Shown here: positions 10,779 to 23,190 of the stretch, piece by piece | Position numbering within the stretch: position 1 is the stretch's first letter | How the letters are laid out: every line of letters begins with the position of its first letter | From: Chalara sp. BL73 | Lineage: Eukaryota; Ascomycota; Leotiomycetes; Helotiales | DNA length: 64,000 nucleotides | Direction: 5' to 3' | Assembly (NCBI GenBank): GCA_918026815.1 | Contig: CAKJVC010000151.1 | Location: 62,001 to 126,000 of the forward strand | Translations under genes and position numbers: made by a program | The notes under the pieces: generated by a model | What the model saw: the letters and a program-made list of their open reading frames with translations, nothing else | The model's database searches: none | Told to the model about the DNA's origin: nothing

Positions 10779-11608
10779 TCTTTCATCAAAGGATAATTTC
10801 TCTGGGGTGAACAAAACCTTGCGGAGATTTAATGTTGTGGCCGAACGTCATTTTTCATTTAACGCTAACTACACCAGGCTGTGTCGACTCAGCCTACCAG
10901 CCACAGCGCCTAAAAGTAAAAACACCCACACAATTCATGCAAGCCTCTTTCGGCTTCTTCCACAATGCCCTATTTAGCACCCATTGAGCCACACATCGAA
11001 AGCACGAGAATCAAATGACGAGAAGTATTTTGATATGAGAAACCCGTCAGACCTGATTATCCAAGATCTCGGAGTGCAGGATAAACTTTGTGCTTTAAAT
11101 ACTATTACAGAGGATAAGACATTAATGTGACAGAACCAGTTAACGATCAGTAGTGTGACGGGTTAGGCCCGTGGTTTGCGCTGGGTCATGTGACCTTCGT
11201 TACCATGGCCGCGTAGCGCCACGACCCATGTGTCTAGAGCTTGTACGTGTCAACAGTGCTACAATTTCTACAATTAAGTCTTGGTTCCAACTGTTAGCTG
11301 TCTCTACTATTACTGTTGTCAAGTTGGAACATCGATACAATATAGACGAATCAAGTATTATAGAAAGTTAGGGAGCAAATAGGCTAGTAGCTGTGTTCAA
11401 ATAGAGGGAAGTAGTCACGTGGCCTTCAGAGAGTATAGGGCAAACAGTGTCAATTGCTGAAGGTTATAGAACCTAAACTACAGGAGAGAATCCCTCTACT
11501 TATAGAGGTGTGATACTCACATGTCAACATACTGATGCCTACTGTTGCCTACTGGTGCCTACAGTAGACTTTAGGTATGGTCCTTAGACCTAACCTGTTC
11601 AACAAATT
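10779..11608. other. Intergenic with short tandem repeats
   Basis: Upstream region of the SH3 gene. No gene seen. Around 11530-11570 the word TGCCTACTG is repeated in tandem with small changes (TGCCTACTGT, TGCCTACTGG, TGCCTACAGT). Confidence 0.45.
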
Positions 11609-11610
11609 GT

Positions 11611-11751
11611 CATAACTAAGAGAACAAGCTACGGACAGAAGAAGGGAAGGAAAGTATGGCTCTATATACAGGATCTGGCCGGAGGCCAGGATAAGCGAGC
11701 TCTGTGGTGTCCGGTGCCAAGCTCCACCGAGAAAAGGCCAGGGCCGTGACA
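11611..11751 (+). repeat. 3' part of an LTR of the GCCAGGGCCGTGACA family
   Basis: From GTCATAACTAAGAGAACAAGC through a TATATACAGG box to the end GGGCCGTGACA it aligns with the second half of the LTRs at 22369-22626 and 36512-36795. The 5' half is missing. Confidence 0.7.
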
Positions 11752-11781
11752 GTAGTTAGAAGTTCTAGAAAGCGTTCTATT

Positions 11782-11930
11782 TGTCACGACACGCGCTGTG
11801 GATCTACAGATACAGAGAATCTAAAACTAAGGAAAGGAAAGGAGCTCGAGGAGAGCAGGCTATATATACACGAGGAGCTCTGAGGACTCGGTTATGTAGG
11901 TCACATGTGCTCCAGAGGAGGGATGTGATA
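11782..11930 (+). repeat. Second copy of the TGTCACGACACGCGC repeat
   Basis: Shares start, middle (GAGCTCGAGGAGAGCAGG, TATATA) and end with the block nested in the MITE at 2310-2451. The end has decayed from CGTGACA to TGTGATA, both changes being transitions. Confidence 0.6.
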
Positions 11931-12304
11931 TAAGGCACCGGCAGCCGAGTAATCCTTGCGGTTTCAACCCGTCACAGTGATAGTCAACTGAATAAGTTAC
12001 TATTAGCCTGTCACAATATACGAGTACAGTATACAACTTCTAGTTTTGCAAGAAAATATATATCCGGAGCTTATATTCGGGCTCAGAGGAAATAGCTACA
12101 AATAGAGAAATCGAAACTTAACAAGTCAGATTTTTGCATGTAGCAAACAGCGGTCCTCTGCACGGACCGCTCGAGAAATCATTAAACACGACTATTACAC
12201 AGCGAAAAGAAAGCCCAAAGCTAGGATTTCTGACTACAGCCCTATATATCAACAAAATGTTGGAATATTGCGGAACTTGATTCGGCTCCCTTTTCTACTA
12301 TAAT

Positions 12305-12490
12305 TGTTGGAATGCATGTACATAGCTCACGCGATCCACCGGGTCGCGGGAATTGTGGGTCTTCTATCATCTATATATCTACCTGGCAATAGGCCGTAGC
12401 TTAGAATGAATCAACAAATACTAGAACCACACTAGTAAGAGCGTAGTCTATAGCTACTACGCTCTTTGCCACTGGGTAGGTATTCCGACA
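12305..12490 (+). mobile_element. Solo LTR, TGTTGG family, 186 bp
   Basis: Starts TGTTGGAATGCATGTACATAG and ends TATTCCGACA, the best preserved 3' end of the family. No clear target duplication (ATAAT before, ACAAG after). Confidence 0.7.
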
Positions 12491-13741
12491 ACAAGAGTTA
12501 GAATCAAATAAAGGAACGAAATCGGACCCTAGCTTCTATGGGAGTATCTTCGGACAGGAAGTTGTGATAAAAGCGAAAGAAACGAAGGTGTAGAAACAAA
12601 GGTGTAACAACAAAAGTCCACAGAGAGGAGTCCTTTGTTAAATACAATCGAGAACGAGTAAAAATAATATACCGTATAATTGCTACGAAGGTTTCTCAAT
12701 ACCTAAAATCAAAAGCACCAGGTGAAATCTAATTAAAAAAACAAAGCTGAAGATATAACACTACGTAGACAGACTGGAACCACGCATAATGAAAAGGCTG
12801 ACTGTGCCAAGTCTATCCATAGTATTGAGGGATCCAAATTCGGCTTTTTACCATTTGGCTTCAAAAGGATCGGCTCAAGCTCCTATTGTGCAATCAAACC
12901 CTTCCGCTAAGATTCGAAGGATCAGAGGTTCGAATTTAACCCTGTGCCTGGTTTCTGGCGCACTTGTTGGCCACCAATACAAGAAGGTCCTTTATATAAT
13001 TAACACGGCCCTGACCAACAAGACAGTTTTCAGATGTCTTGAACCTTAAGCTCAAAGCGTATTAAGTGACCTGGAGAAACTTTCGCAACTTCTGAAAAAG
13101 ACTCTGTATAAATGGAGGCTAAAAAGTCCAAAGGAAGCAACAAGAAAATAAGAAAGCGAGAGAGCGAAAGAGTAAATAAAACAAAAATACCTTGATTAAA
13201 AAAGCCTACAAATTAAAAAAGTTTAATAATATCGACGTAGCACTGATCAATTGCAAGCATGGTCGATACACAACGCACAAATCTGGGAACTATGCATTGT
13301 GGCCACAATCTATCGCAGAGATAGTAAGTAACGCGATTAGTTGCTCGATATACAACCGGTGCTAATACTGATCTAGCAAACCGCCTACCCTCTCCCAAAG
13401 AATATGTTACCGGAAGACATCGAACAGCGCATTCCCAAACTGCACTGTGCGCAGCCATGACAGCGAGCGAACACCAGTTCAGCACCAACGTCTAAGACCT
13501 CCCCAATACACGCTACGCTGTTACACAAGATGATAGAAGTCCAATGGTAACACTGGAGCACTATAAAGGCGCATGCCCCCCTTGAGCCTCCACGTATAGG
13601 CGAAGCCATTATCAACGGCCAACCTTTATCCCAGCATTCTGGATATGCTATCGCGTTATGATTTGGTGGACCTCTTTCCGTATCTAAGGATGATGTTTCT
13701 CTGTAAAAATTGTTCACAGATTCGTTTATGATTTTTATGGC
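12491..13741. other. Intergenic, no gene recognised
   Basis: A 3' flank of the NLR gene that ends at 13742, A/T-rich in places. Frames of 86-110 codons (12789-13049 plus, 13385-13717 minus) have no domain and no splice support. Confidence 0.45.
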
Positions 13742-16700
13742 CTAATTTTGTGCTACGGTATTCAAAGCCTGAAGAATTTCTCGCAAACTTTGACACCTAG
13801 GATGACTAGGTGCGACGACTTTCTCATATCCTGCAAGAGCCTTTGAATACATGATCCTAGCTTTTGCGAAATCGGCTTGACGTTCAAAGAGAAAGCCGAG
13901 ACCCCACAATGCGTTGAGCGCAGGGATATAAGTTGTGATGTTATCTACACCGAGCGCTTTCTCGTAGCCTCGCAGCGCCCGCTTGTACATCTGCTCGGCT
14001 GTAGCGAGCTTGCCCTGGTTGACGTAAAGGTTCCCTAGATTGTTGATTATCTGGAGCGTCGACGTGTGCTTTGCGCCAAGCGCTTTTTCGTAGCCTTGCA
14101 GCGCTCGCTGGTACATCTGCTCTGCCTCGGCGATCTTGCCTTGGTTACAGTAAAGAATACCTAAATTGTTAACTACCTGAAGCGTTGACGTGTGCTTTGC
14201 ACCAAGTGCTTTTTCGTAACTTTGCAGCGCTCGCTGGTACATCTGCTCGGCTTTAGCGAGCTTACCCTGGTTGCAGTAAAAAATGCCTAAATTGTTAACT
14301 GTTTGGAGCATCGACGTGTGTTCTGCACCGAGCGCTTTCTCGTAGCCTTGCAACGCTCGCTGGTACATCTGCTCGGCCGTAGCGAACTTTCCCTGGCTGT
14401 AGTAAAGGTTGCCTAGGTTGCCTACTGTCTGAAGCGTCGACGTGTGCTCCACACCAAGTACTTTTTCGTAGCCTTGCAAAGCTCGCTGGTACATCTGCTC
14501 GGCTTTAGCGAGCTTACCCTGGTTGCAGTAAAAAATGCCTAGGTTGCCAACTGTCTGAAGCGTTGACGTATGCCCTGCACCAAGCACTTTTTCGTAGCCT
14601 TGCAGCGCTCGCTGGTACATCTGCTCGGCCTCGGTGAGCTTGCCCTGGTCGTGATAAAGGTTGCCTAGGTTGCCGACCGTCCGAAGCGTCGACGTATGCT
14701 CCGCACCAAGTGCTTTTTCGTGGCCATAAAGCGCTCGCTGGTACATCTGCTCGGCCGCAGCGAGCTTTCCCTGGTTACAGTAAAGAATACCTAGATTGTT
14801 AACTATCTGGAGAGTCGACGTGTGCTCTGCACCGAGTACTTTTTCGTAGCCTTGCAGCGCCTGTTGGTACATTTGCTCGGCCTCGGCGAGCTTGCCCTGG
14901 TTGCGGTAAAGAATACCTAGGTTGCCGATTATCTGGAGTGTCAACGTGTGCTTTGCACCAAGCGCCGTCTCGTAGCCTTTTAGAGCTCGCTGGTACATCT
15001 GCTCGGCTTTAGTGAGCTTGCCTTGGTTGTAGTAAAGAATACCTAGATTATTAACTATCTGAAGCGCTGACGTGTGCTCTGCACCAAGCGCTTTTTCGTA
15101 GCCTTGCAACGCTCGCTGGTACATCTGTTCGGCCTCAGCGAGCTTGCCCTGGTCGTGATAAAGGTTGCCTAGGCTGCCGACTGTCTGAAGCGTCGACACG
15201 TGCTTTGCACCGAGCGCCATCCCTTTCCCTTGCAGCGCCCGTTGGTACATCTGCTCGGCCTCGACAAGCTTGCCTTGGTCGTGATAAAGGTTGCCTAGGC
15301 TGCCGACTGTCTGAAGCGTCGACGTATGCTTTGCACCAAGAGCTTTTTCGTAGCCTTGCAGCGCTTGCTGGTACATCTGTTCGGCCTCGGCAAGCTTGCC
15401 CTGGTCGCAGTAAAGGTTGCCTAACTGGTGATATGCCCATTCCATACCATTGTCTATCACCAAGCCGTTTAGCATAACATAAGAACATCTGGCAGCATGC
15501 TGAAGAAGCCGCCGTTGCGTCAGCCACGGCTGGATAGCCTGCTCTTTCGGAACATGTAATCCTACAAATTTTATAGCTGTTCTAGCTAGATCGCGATCCC
15601 AGTCTTGGTTCAAGACGTGAACTGTCCACGAGTGAACACATCCATGAATGCTATACCCGCTCGATTCGATCCGTTCCTGGGAAGACGTGTCGACTTCTAC
15701 TAGCCCGTGGTCACTTAATACCCGTACTGCGCCGTGGAAGCTTAATTCATCTTTAACAAGCTCTTGTATCCAGTCTGGATCCATAGAATCACAGTGTCGA
15801 AAAAGCTCAAACCAAAGATCTTGGTTATCAAAGTATGCCCACAAGCGAAGAAGCTTAGCTGAAAGCTCATTTCGTTGTTTAACGCGGTCAAATGAAAGCT
15901 GCCATGTAGAGTAAAGAGTTCGGTCTTCATACGAGCTTAATTCAGGACTTGATTTTTGCAGCTTCGCCCATGATTTCCTGTATAAGCGAAGATAGTCCGA
16001 GAAAGCTATTGCCGCTTGCTTCAGGTACGCTCCAGCTGTTGCTAGAGCAAGAGGGAACCCGTCTAATTCTATGGCGAGCTTTACGGCATCTGCATCTGTG
16101 TATCGATTAGTACTACTTTTATTGCGTAGAATTGGTTACGTAGAATAGGGCTTACCATCCGTTAATTTCTTTCTACACGATGCATTTGACAAAATCTTAA
16201 GGCTGTCGCGCAAATCCCGTAGTTTTGTGACTTGTATACGATGCCCAATCTGAACTTGTGACGACCGTGTAGTAATAAGAACTGAGCCTTGATATGCTTC
16301 GGGAAGATATTTCGTGACATTTACAGCAGTAGGATCTTTGTTACTTGCTAGTTTTGGGTTGTCGTAATTGTCGTATATCATCAGCCAGCGCGTGTTATAC
16401 GGCAAACTTTGCCACGCTTTAACAGCATCGCTAACTTCATCGAGGTTTTTCATATTAACGGTGCTAAGCCAGCGGGCCGAAGGGTATTCTCGTAATATCT
16501 GCCTTGCCACGCTAGCAAAGCTTTGCTTTATAGAATCTTCGTCCTTGATGTTAAGCCAGAATATTGCCGAGTAATTGTCTTTATGCCGCTTTGCGTACGT
16601 AATAGCCAGTTGTGTTTTGCAGATCCCGCCGAGGCCATGAAGAACAACCGTACGGCGGGAGCCGTCGCCGCTTAGTGCCTCGTGTATATCTCTGAGTTCA

Positions 16701-17582
16701 TTTTCTCTTGCCACGAAATGTTCGATTTCAGAGATCGTAGAAAGACTGAACGGGATCGAAAAGTTCTCATATTTGATCCCTACATAAGTTATTAACCTCT
16801 GTATGACTTATTCCCGATCAAAAGGACAGTATACCATTTTCCTTCGTGCCAATCGCCTCCCGGAGCCGCCTTACTGCATTCTTTCGCCTTTCGCCATAAA
16901 TAAGCGGCATATGAACGTCAAAGATTCCAAGCAACGAATATGCCATGTCTTCTTCGCGAGTAGTCTGACGAGTTTCTGCCCATGACATTCGTTCGGTTAC
17001 GCTGAACTCGGCTAAAGAACTTCCTCGAAGGGCTTTGATAGGAATTCTTGTTATCTCGCAAATTTGTCGCTCTAAGGATGCTTTATCACCAAGAAGCTCC
17101 CGGCTCTTACTAAAGAACTCAACTGATGTCGGAGCAATAAGCTCTTGAAGGGTCCAGCCTCGCGTGAACCATCTGCTTGTTCGGAATGCCATTTCCCATG
17201 GTAGCTGATCAGACGTGTCGCCGATGCTGATGACTGGCGACAAAACATCTAGCAAATAGACGTAGCATTTCGCCGCATTGCGGTACCATCGAAACATAGA
17301 GTTGATAGCTTCTGCGAGCTCATTGCTGTTCGATTTGTCGATACAACACGTATCAATCCAGAAGTAGTGTAAGCCATCACGTCTGGCCTGTTCTCCGCAG
17401 AACCGAATCTTCTCGTATCCAACCTTGTTCTTTCCAGTGCCATCTATCAGATCTCTGTATGTGACCTCTTCTGTATCCACCCCCCATGTATGCGAAATGA
17501 TAGCATATTCGGGAATCTTGCAGTCAACAAAGTCCCGAGTTAAGCTGAACTCGCTATCGTTGTTGTGTTCTAGTAGACGCAT
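13742..17582 (-). CDS. HET-NB-ARC-TPR NLR-like receptor
   Basis: Three exons, 16835-17582, 16156-16779 and 13742-16095 (introns 55 and 60 bp), give 1241 aa. Residues 1-250 are a HET domain (MRLLEHN, YAIISHTWG, GLHYFWIDTCCIDK, RGWTLQELIAP). An NB-ARC domain starts after HFVARENELRDIHEAL: P-loop GLGGICKTQLAI, Walker B-like RWLMIYDNYDNP, sensor GSVLITTRS, then DGFPLALATAGAYLK and TWQLSFDRV. The C-terminus has 12 good TPR units of 42 residues plus one decayed unit, consensus LGNLYxxQGKLAEAEQMYQRALQGYEKALGAxHTSTLQ. HET domains trigger incompatibility cell death; NB-ARC oligomerises on ligand binding and TPRs sense. Odd point: the P-loop glycine before lysine is Cys (TGC), which should weaken nucleotide binding. 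Start ATG 17582 fits the usual HET-domain start. Confidence 0.92.
13924..15436 (-). repeat. 126-bp tandem repeats encoding 12 TPR units
   Basis: Twelve consecutive 126-bp units lie inside the NLR gene, with the recurring word GCTCGCTGGTACATCTGCTCGG (plus strand). Unit length never varies and nearly all differences fall at a few codons. This is the pattern of arrays that recombine and homogenise while chosen positions diverge. Confidence 0.85.
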
Positions 17583-18636
17583 TATTCAGACATGATCTGA
17601 GGAATGCCTGGACGAAAGGATGTCAGTGAATGTTTGTTGGAGAGTGCATGCGTTTGTCGAGTTGGGAGTCAATTTAAATCGAGGTTGGTGCTCGTGCAGC
17701 TCAGCGGGACGACAGCCTTGCGGCATGGTATCATTGTGCGGCGTCATCGCTACGTGCGCGCCAGACCAGCCAATCGTGGTCAGCCACTGCAGAAGGTATG
17801 GCGGACCATTCGAGCGAGGGCGGTTGACGAGGGATCCCTTTTAAATGGGCCAGGCATGGTGGGCCCTACTTTTACAAGGTAAGCTCTTGATTTAAATTAT
17901 GGCTAGCCAAAGGTCAGCATTCTGTTTACAGCTTGTCCGAAAGAGAGATAAAAGACTGATTTCAGGGGTTTTCCCCCACTTGCCCCCGGCCTAACCTTTA
18001 TTAGTTGGCCTAGCGGTGAGGGTGGGGTATACGCTGTCCAGAAGCATGTTAGACAGAGCCACAGAACAATCCACCCTCCGTAGATCTTCACAAGGATTCG
18101 TAAATAAGGCTACGCATAGCCCTCAGCTCTATATTCTCTGATGCCATGTACCCATATGCGCACTTGTACTCACATATTTCCCTTAGGGAGAAGATATATT
18201 TATTCAGTGGGTGACGCTTGGTACTTGGACATGGACTGCTCAGCTGTCACATCTTGGCTGAAAATTTCCCAAGGCGAACGGGAGAATGCCCGCCCGAATG
18301 ATGACAATCCCTCTACAAACAGAGTAGATTATTATTCGGCCGTGCAGAGATTTTAATTATCCTTAAAATAGCTATGTCGTTTAATTGGCTGACTATAAAA
18401 TTACAGCTTTAATATTGGGCCACCTAAGTAAGACCTGTTGGCCCTATCCTGTAATCAAGATAGAATGCTTATATCTTGCGACGGCAAGCGTAGTCTTAAG
18501 GCAATCGAAGACTTTCTGCTCCCTGCCTCATTTGTTTTATATTTTGTTACATGAAAAGGTTTTCAACTTTCTCCACAGAGAAGTGCTCTGGTTGATTGCC
18601 GCACGACGGGCTGTGCCTTTCCCCACATCGCAGGAA
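17583..18636. other. Intergenic between NLR and membrane-protein gene
   Basis: Divergent promoter region of about 1 kb. Frames here (17604-17882, 18385 onward) have no domain; the 18385 frame may include 5' coding sequence of the next gene, because it is in frame with the chosen ATG. Confidence 0.45.
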
Positions 18637-21225
18637 ATGATTGCCTTCACTTCCCTAACTATAGGTCAGGCGTCCGGCTTAATTGCTCTTGGTACAGCAA
18701 TAAGTAAGTGGCCTTATATGGGAGGCATTTTCACAAATGGATGGAGCAACAACAATAACATTGATAATTTCTTCTAGTCACATTTACAACGCCGCTTCTG
18801 TTAGGCATTACTTTAATACGTAATTATGACGCTACACGGTCGGCCGCGACATGGTGAGTGACAACCTACCGTTTTAGTTAACGGATATCTGAGGTTATAC
18901 AGGTCTGTGATTGCACGTCAACTTCAATCCTCAGCTTGGCCATCGTTTCTCCGTACCGACTCTGTCGCAGTAAAGAATGTTGCGAAAAGTGTATCTGTCG
19001 TGGCGTACCTTAATATTGGCCTTGCCTTTCTGACTATTCTCGCTAGCGTTATAACACCGCTTGGGCTTGGTGAAACGATCGCTACAGCAGGGGTTCAGAC
19101 AGTGGGCTTCGTTTATGTGCCCGACTCTTCGAGCTTTGGCCGTAGTAAACAGGATCGACCTGATCTTCCCCTATCTCGAGACTGCGCAGCACCCTATCAC
19201 TTTTGTCCCGGGGTAGTTCCAGCAGGGATCGTGCTGGACGAACTGGGGCAAGCCAACTTGTCTGCCAACCCTAATCTTACTTCAACGACGAGAATTCCGG
19301 AAAACATCATCACGATGTTCTCAAGTGCGACCAAAAATTCCACTATAGCTGGTATTTTTGACATTCAATATCGGTTTTGGAAAAGAACTACGAACAAGTA
19401 CTTCGATAATCTTGAGCCTTATGTAAAAGGGATCTATCGGCCGGTGGAAAATCTACTTTCTCTCGAAAATCTTGCACTTAGGGAAGGAGTCATTGCAGAC
19501 ATGGACAACGGGGGTATTGGTTTTCGTAACCATACTAGACCATCAGGGTTGGCTCTTGGTGGCGAGTGGGACGAGGATATTTTATGGATTGAGCCTGATA
19601 TCTCCTGCGGAAACACAAATTTATCATTCGAACTGACTCTTGGCGAAACCTCATACGGCAAGTCGTCGTCGGTTGTCAAGTTTGACCTAGTCGATGATGG
19701 GGGCTTTTCTCTTCTGCGGAGGGGAGATCCCTATGAGAGCTGGCCGAACCTTACATACTCCAATCCCGAAGTTCGGCTTCGCGCCGACCGATCTGCATGG
19801 CTGTACGATGTTCTCGCGGCATCGGTTTTGAATTTGACAGATGTGGTTACTATACGCCGAGGACTCATGATCCCCAATATCACTCTTGGTCGTCACTACC
19901 CTCTAGCTCATAACTCCTCGTTCGCCCATGGTCTGTTCCCTCCCGGAGTACGAAGTGGTAATCTAAAACCCACATGGTTAGAGTTGCCAGATGCTCTTCT
20001 GCGACCTAATGGTAGCCTCATGATGGGCTACTATGATACCGTCTCCCGTCCCGAAGACTACCTTTATGAGTGGGCTTCAGCACTTTTTAGGGATCTAAAT
20101 GCGAGGTGTGACGGACGGTCCAACGGCATTGCGATGTATATTGACCATAATGTCAACTGTGGCGCCCTTCTCACCATGCCTGAAAGGATTGACGGAGGTT
20201 CGCCTCTCGAAGAAGAAAATGGTTCAAGATGGAAAATGTCTCTCTATGTCTGTGCGGGTGCTATAAAAGCGTCGGTAAAAACTGTCTCCATTTCGACGAA
20301 CGGATCTGCCTCTCTCGAGAACCTCGCTGTGACTAAAGTAACAGACAAACACTACGCTAATGCTTCGAGTTACCCGCTGTGGGCAGTGGAAGATTGGTGG
20401 TATCCCAGCAGTGAAGGCGCTGAAACAGCGCCTCTGTGGGGAATCGTTGATGATTCATACGAAGGGATCAAAGGCTATAATTTTACACGCGCCCCAACTT
20501 TCTATCTTCCATATTGCAATTGGGCGACACTATGGGATAGTGTGGACGGGCCTCGCGACAGTCTTGCCGGCACTGTTGCACCTTTCGGGATTTTAGGCCA
20601 GATAATGAATGAAATTTTTGACTCAATACTTGATACTCCGCGTCCTCGGTACGATGGAACTGATAGCTTGGCGCTCCGTACAAAATGGACCTCTTTATCA
20701 AAAAGCTCAGCAGGTAGTGAACGCCTTCTCCGTCTCATATGGACAGATATGATGGCAAGTACCACAGTAGGAACCACTACCATGGGTGATTCATTCATCC
20801 CTGACGGGAGTGATGGCGTAGCCAATCCTTCGAGATTAGTCACGGTCTATACACGTAGGATCACCTATTACGTGAGATATGCTATTCCGGCCCTTCTACT
20901 TCTGACGCTTTGGATCCCCGTGCTTCTTGCAGCCCTCGTGATTGGGGTCAGTCATAGGGATCTATTCACACACTTGATGCATCTGCTCAATGACACAAGC
21001 ACTGGCCGTGTTGCTGCAAGCACTGCATATCCCACCTCAAGGCCATATTTAAGGTCATCAACCAACGAATGGGTAACGGCAGTTGGGCATATCATGTTGC
21101 AGCTCGGAGGGTATAAGTCGAGTGTGTATAATATTGATGGGTATGAAGGATATTCAGGACATGACGTTGGAAGAGTGCCTGATACAGGGAGTGGAGAACA
21201 AACTTTCCGTGAACCGCTGCTCTAG
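18637..21225 (+). CDS. Large membrane protein with glycosylated extracellular domain, unknown function
   Basis: Three exons, 18637-18703, 18778-18853 and 18903-21225 (introns 74 and 49 bp; donor GTAAGT for the first), give 821 aa. Predicted membrane segments lie near the N-terminus (TFTTPLLLGITLI and VVAYLNIGLAFLTILASVITPLG). One more lies near the C-terminus (YAIPALLLLTLWIPVLLAALVIGV), followed by a short cytoplasmic tail. The 550-residue middle has many N-glycosylation sites (NLSA, NSTI, NLTY, NITL) and conserved-looking cysteines, so it should face outside or a lumen. I recognise the layout as typical of uncharacterised Pezizomycotina membrane proteins, without known function. The N-terminal start is the least certain part: the frame stays open upstream of 18637. 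Confidence 0.82.
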
Positions 21226-22368
21226 TAGATATTGTTAATCGAGTTTTCACATGTGCTTTATCCATCTCTTTCTTCGCCGTTAGCGCGTAGGCAATTAGCC
21301 ACATATAACCATCCCCCAGTCTCACTACCACTAGCCTCATTACCATCAAGCCTCAGACTTTGTGTACTGTAGTAGTGGGTCAGCCTCAGATTTAGTTCAT
21401 GGCTCATTCGTTTCCGCCTCAGCTCTGGTTCCTGGGAAATTTGCGTCCGAAAATGGAGGGTTACGGCGCTGTTTTCGGGTACGTTTCTTCCCCAAGTGTT
21501 AAGCCTAGCGTCTCCCTTCCCCGGACAATTATTCGCTTCAACCCTAGCTACATGCTTGCGGCGGCCGCACAGAAAAGCCCAAAGGTGCATCTATCAAGCA
21601 GTCTAGGTTCATTCATCAAGCAGTCTAGGTTCATTCCGATCATCGAGTAGATTAGATCCGGTAAAACCTCAGTGTTGGAGCTTCTCTCCAGTCACGGTAC
21701 CCACCCCAGGACTGCCGAAAAAAGCGGCATTCAAAGCGAGAAGGATTGGAGGATCAGATGTATGGTTGAAGCCCACCAAGAAAGTCAGACTTAACTTTTT
21801 CTCGGGCTAGTTCCGTTTTAGTATCTGGACGCGAGCAGCTGCCGCTCTACCTTGAGCCGATGTGAGCATTCCGAAGTAGCCTGAGCACAGAACAGACTCA
21901 GCCTGTGAGTACAATAAAAGCTAATTTGAGCAACCAGCGGAGCTCTTTCTAGTTCTCTTAGGCCCATTTACGCTTTCCTTGTAGTGTCTCAAGCACAGGT
22001 CCTATTTTGGCTCCTTTGTGAGATCCTCCGCGGCCATTTTTAGATCCGTATTCGCTTATATACACACGTAGTATATAAATCAGCCTGGAAAAATGAAAGA
22101 ATAGCTCTATTATCAAGAACTTTCTGAGTGCTACTCAGTATCAATCCTTAAAGCGATTGAAAAAAAAATACGCTTTTCCGTCATAGACAATTGGTATATT
22201 CGGCTAATTGAGAATAAGCGTGATGTTCCGTTTACGGAACTATTTGCAAAACGTTTTGTACAATAGCAGCCAGGACGCGTTAGGATACTCTGCCGTTCCC
22301 GCAAAATTAGTTTTGATTACCATTAAATTGCCTTTTAGACTTGTACTTCCGAATTTAAATGGAATAGC
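21226..22368. other. Intergenic, no gene recognised
   Basis: No supported gene. A 14-bp word GTCTAGGTTCATTC is repeated in tandem near 21600-21640. Frames here lack domains. Confidence 0.45.
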
Positions 22369-22626
22369 TGTGACAACTCAAGCTGAATAGGGATCTCGAT
22401 CCGTAGATCTAGGTAGAAGGGACTCAAAGGTGTGAACAACTATCAATTCCTATAACTAAGAGAACAAGCTACAGGTAAAAGAAGGGAAGGAGAGCAGTGC
22501 TTTATATACAGGAAGCCGGCCAGGGGGCCATCGTAAGCGAGCTCAGTAGCATCGGTCGCCAAGCTCTGGGTTGCCGAGCCCTGTAGCAGCAGGGGCCAAG
22601 CTCGAGATAGGGCCAGGGCCGTGACA
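22369..22626 (+). mobile_element. Solo LTR, GGGATCTCGATCCGTAGATCT family, 258 bp
   Basis: Starts TGTGACAACTCAAGC, contains GGGATCTCGATCCGTAGATC and a TTTATATACAGG box, ends GGGCCAGGGCCGTGACA. Flanks ATAGC and ATGCC do not form a convincing duplication. Confidence 0.72.
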
Positions 22627-22927
22627 ATGCCTACGTTAGCATAAAACCATGCTAGTTGGAAGAAAAGTGAAACAATATTTTGACGCTTGTAGTTTTGGCT
22701 GCATGCTGACTAAGTAAACTTTTCTGAAAAGTTTAAGTCTTGTAGTATTCAGTTAGAAAAAATTCACAGCAGATTACAAGTAAAGGAAAACAAATAAGAT
22801 GGGATTGCAACCATACCCTTTTTCGAGAGCTCGAGCCGCTCGACCTTACAAGCGTAAACTAGATTTTGTACATTTTATTCCCGCTAGTAAATCGTTAGTT
22901 ATGCAGAGCAGCAAAGCCAGGGTAAAT

Positions 22928-23190
22928 TGTCACGGTCCTCAATATCACACCAGCTATGGAGATGCTCATTGGCTCGCTTATCAGCTCGCCTACAATGGTC
23001 ACGTGGTTATGGTCTTTTTATATTAGTGTCAAAAAGTGCAGCGCCACACCCAATATTACCAAGAGGGACTTATATTCTGACAATTAGGGATGCTACAGCA
23101 ACAGCTACACCTTTCCTCCTTAATTTAGTATTTTCGTATTGAAACACCTATACCTCGCCTCAACAGGCTCATAGGACCGTGATCGTGACA
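22928..23190 (+). mobile_element. Solo LTR, TGTCACGGTCC family, 263 bp
   Basis: Starts TGTCACGGTCCTC and ends GTGATCGTGACA, with the family's internal block TCGTATTGAAACACC. About 60 bp longer than the copy at 36177-36383 because of extra sequence near 23025-23085. No target duplication seen. Confidence 0.72.

Noticed and set aside
12860..12960. Possible tRNA fragment (GGTTCGAATTTAACC)
   Set aside because: Box-B-like word without any other tRNA arm.
15135..15527. Frames on both strands within the TPR arrays of the NLR genes
   Set aside because: Repetitive shadow frames of the TPR units; composition follows the repeat and not a protein family.
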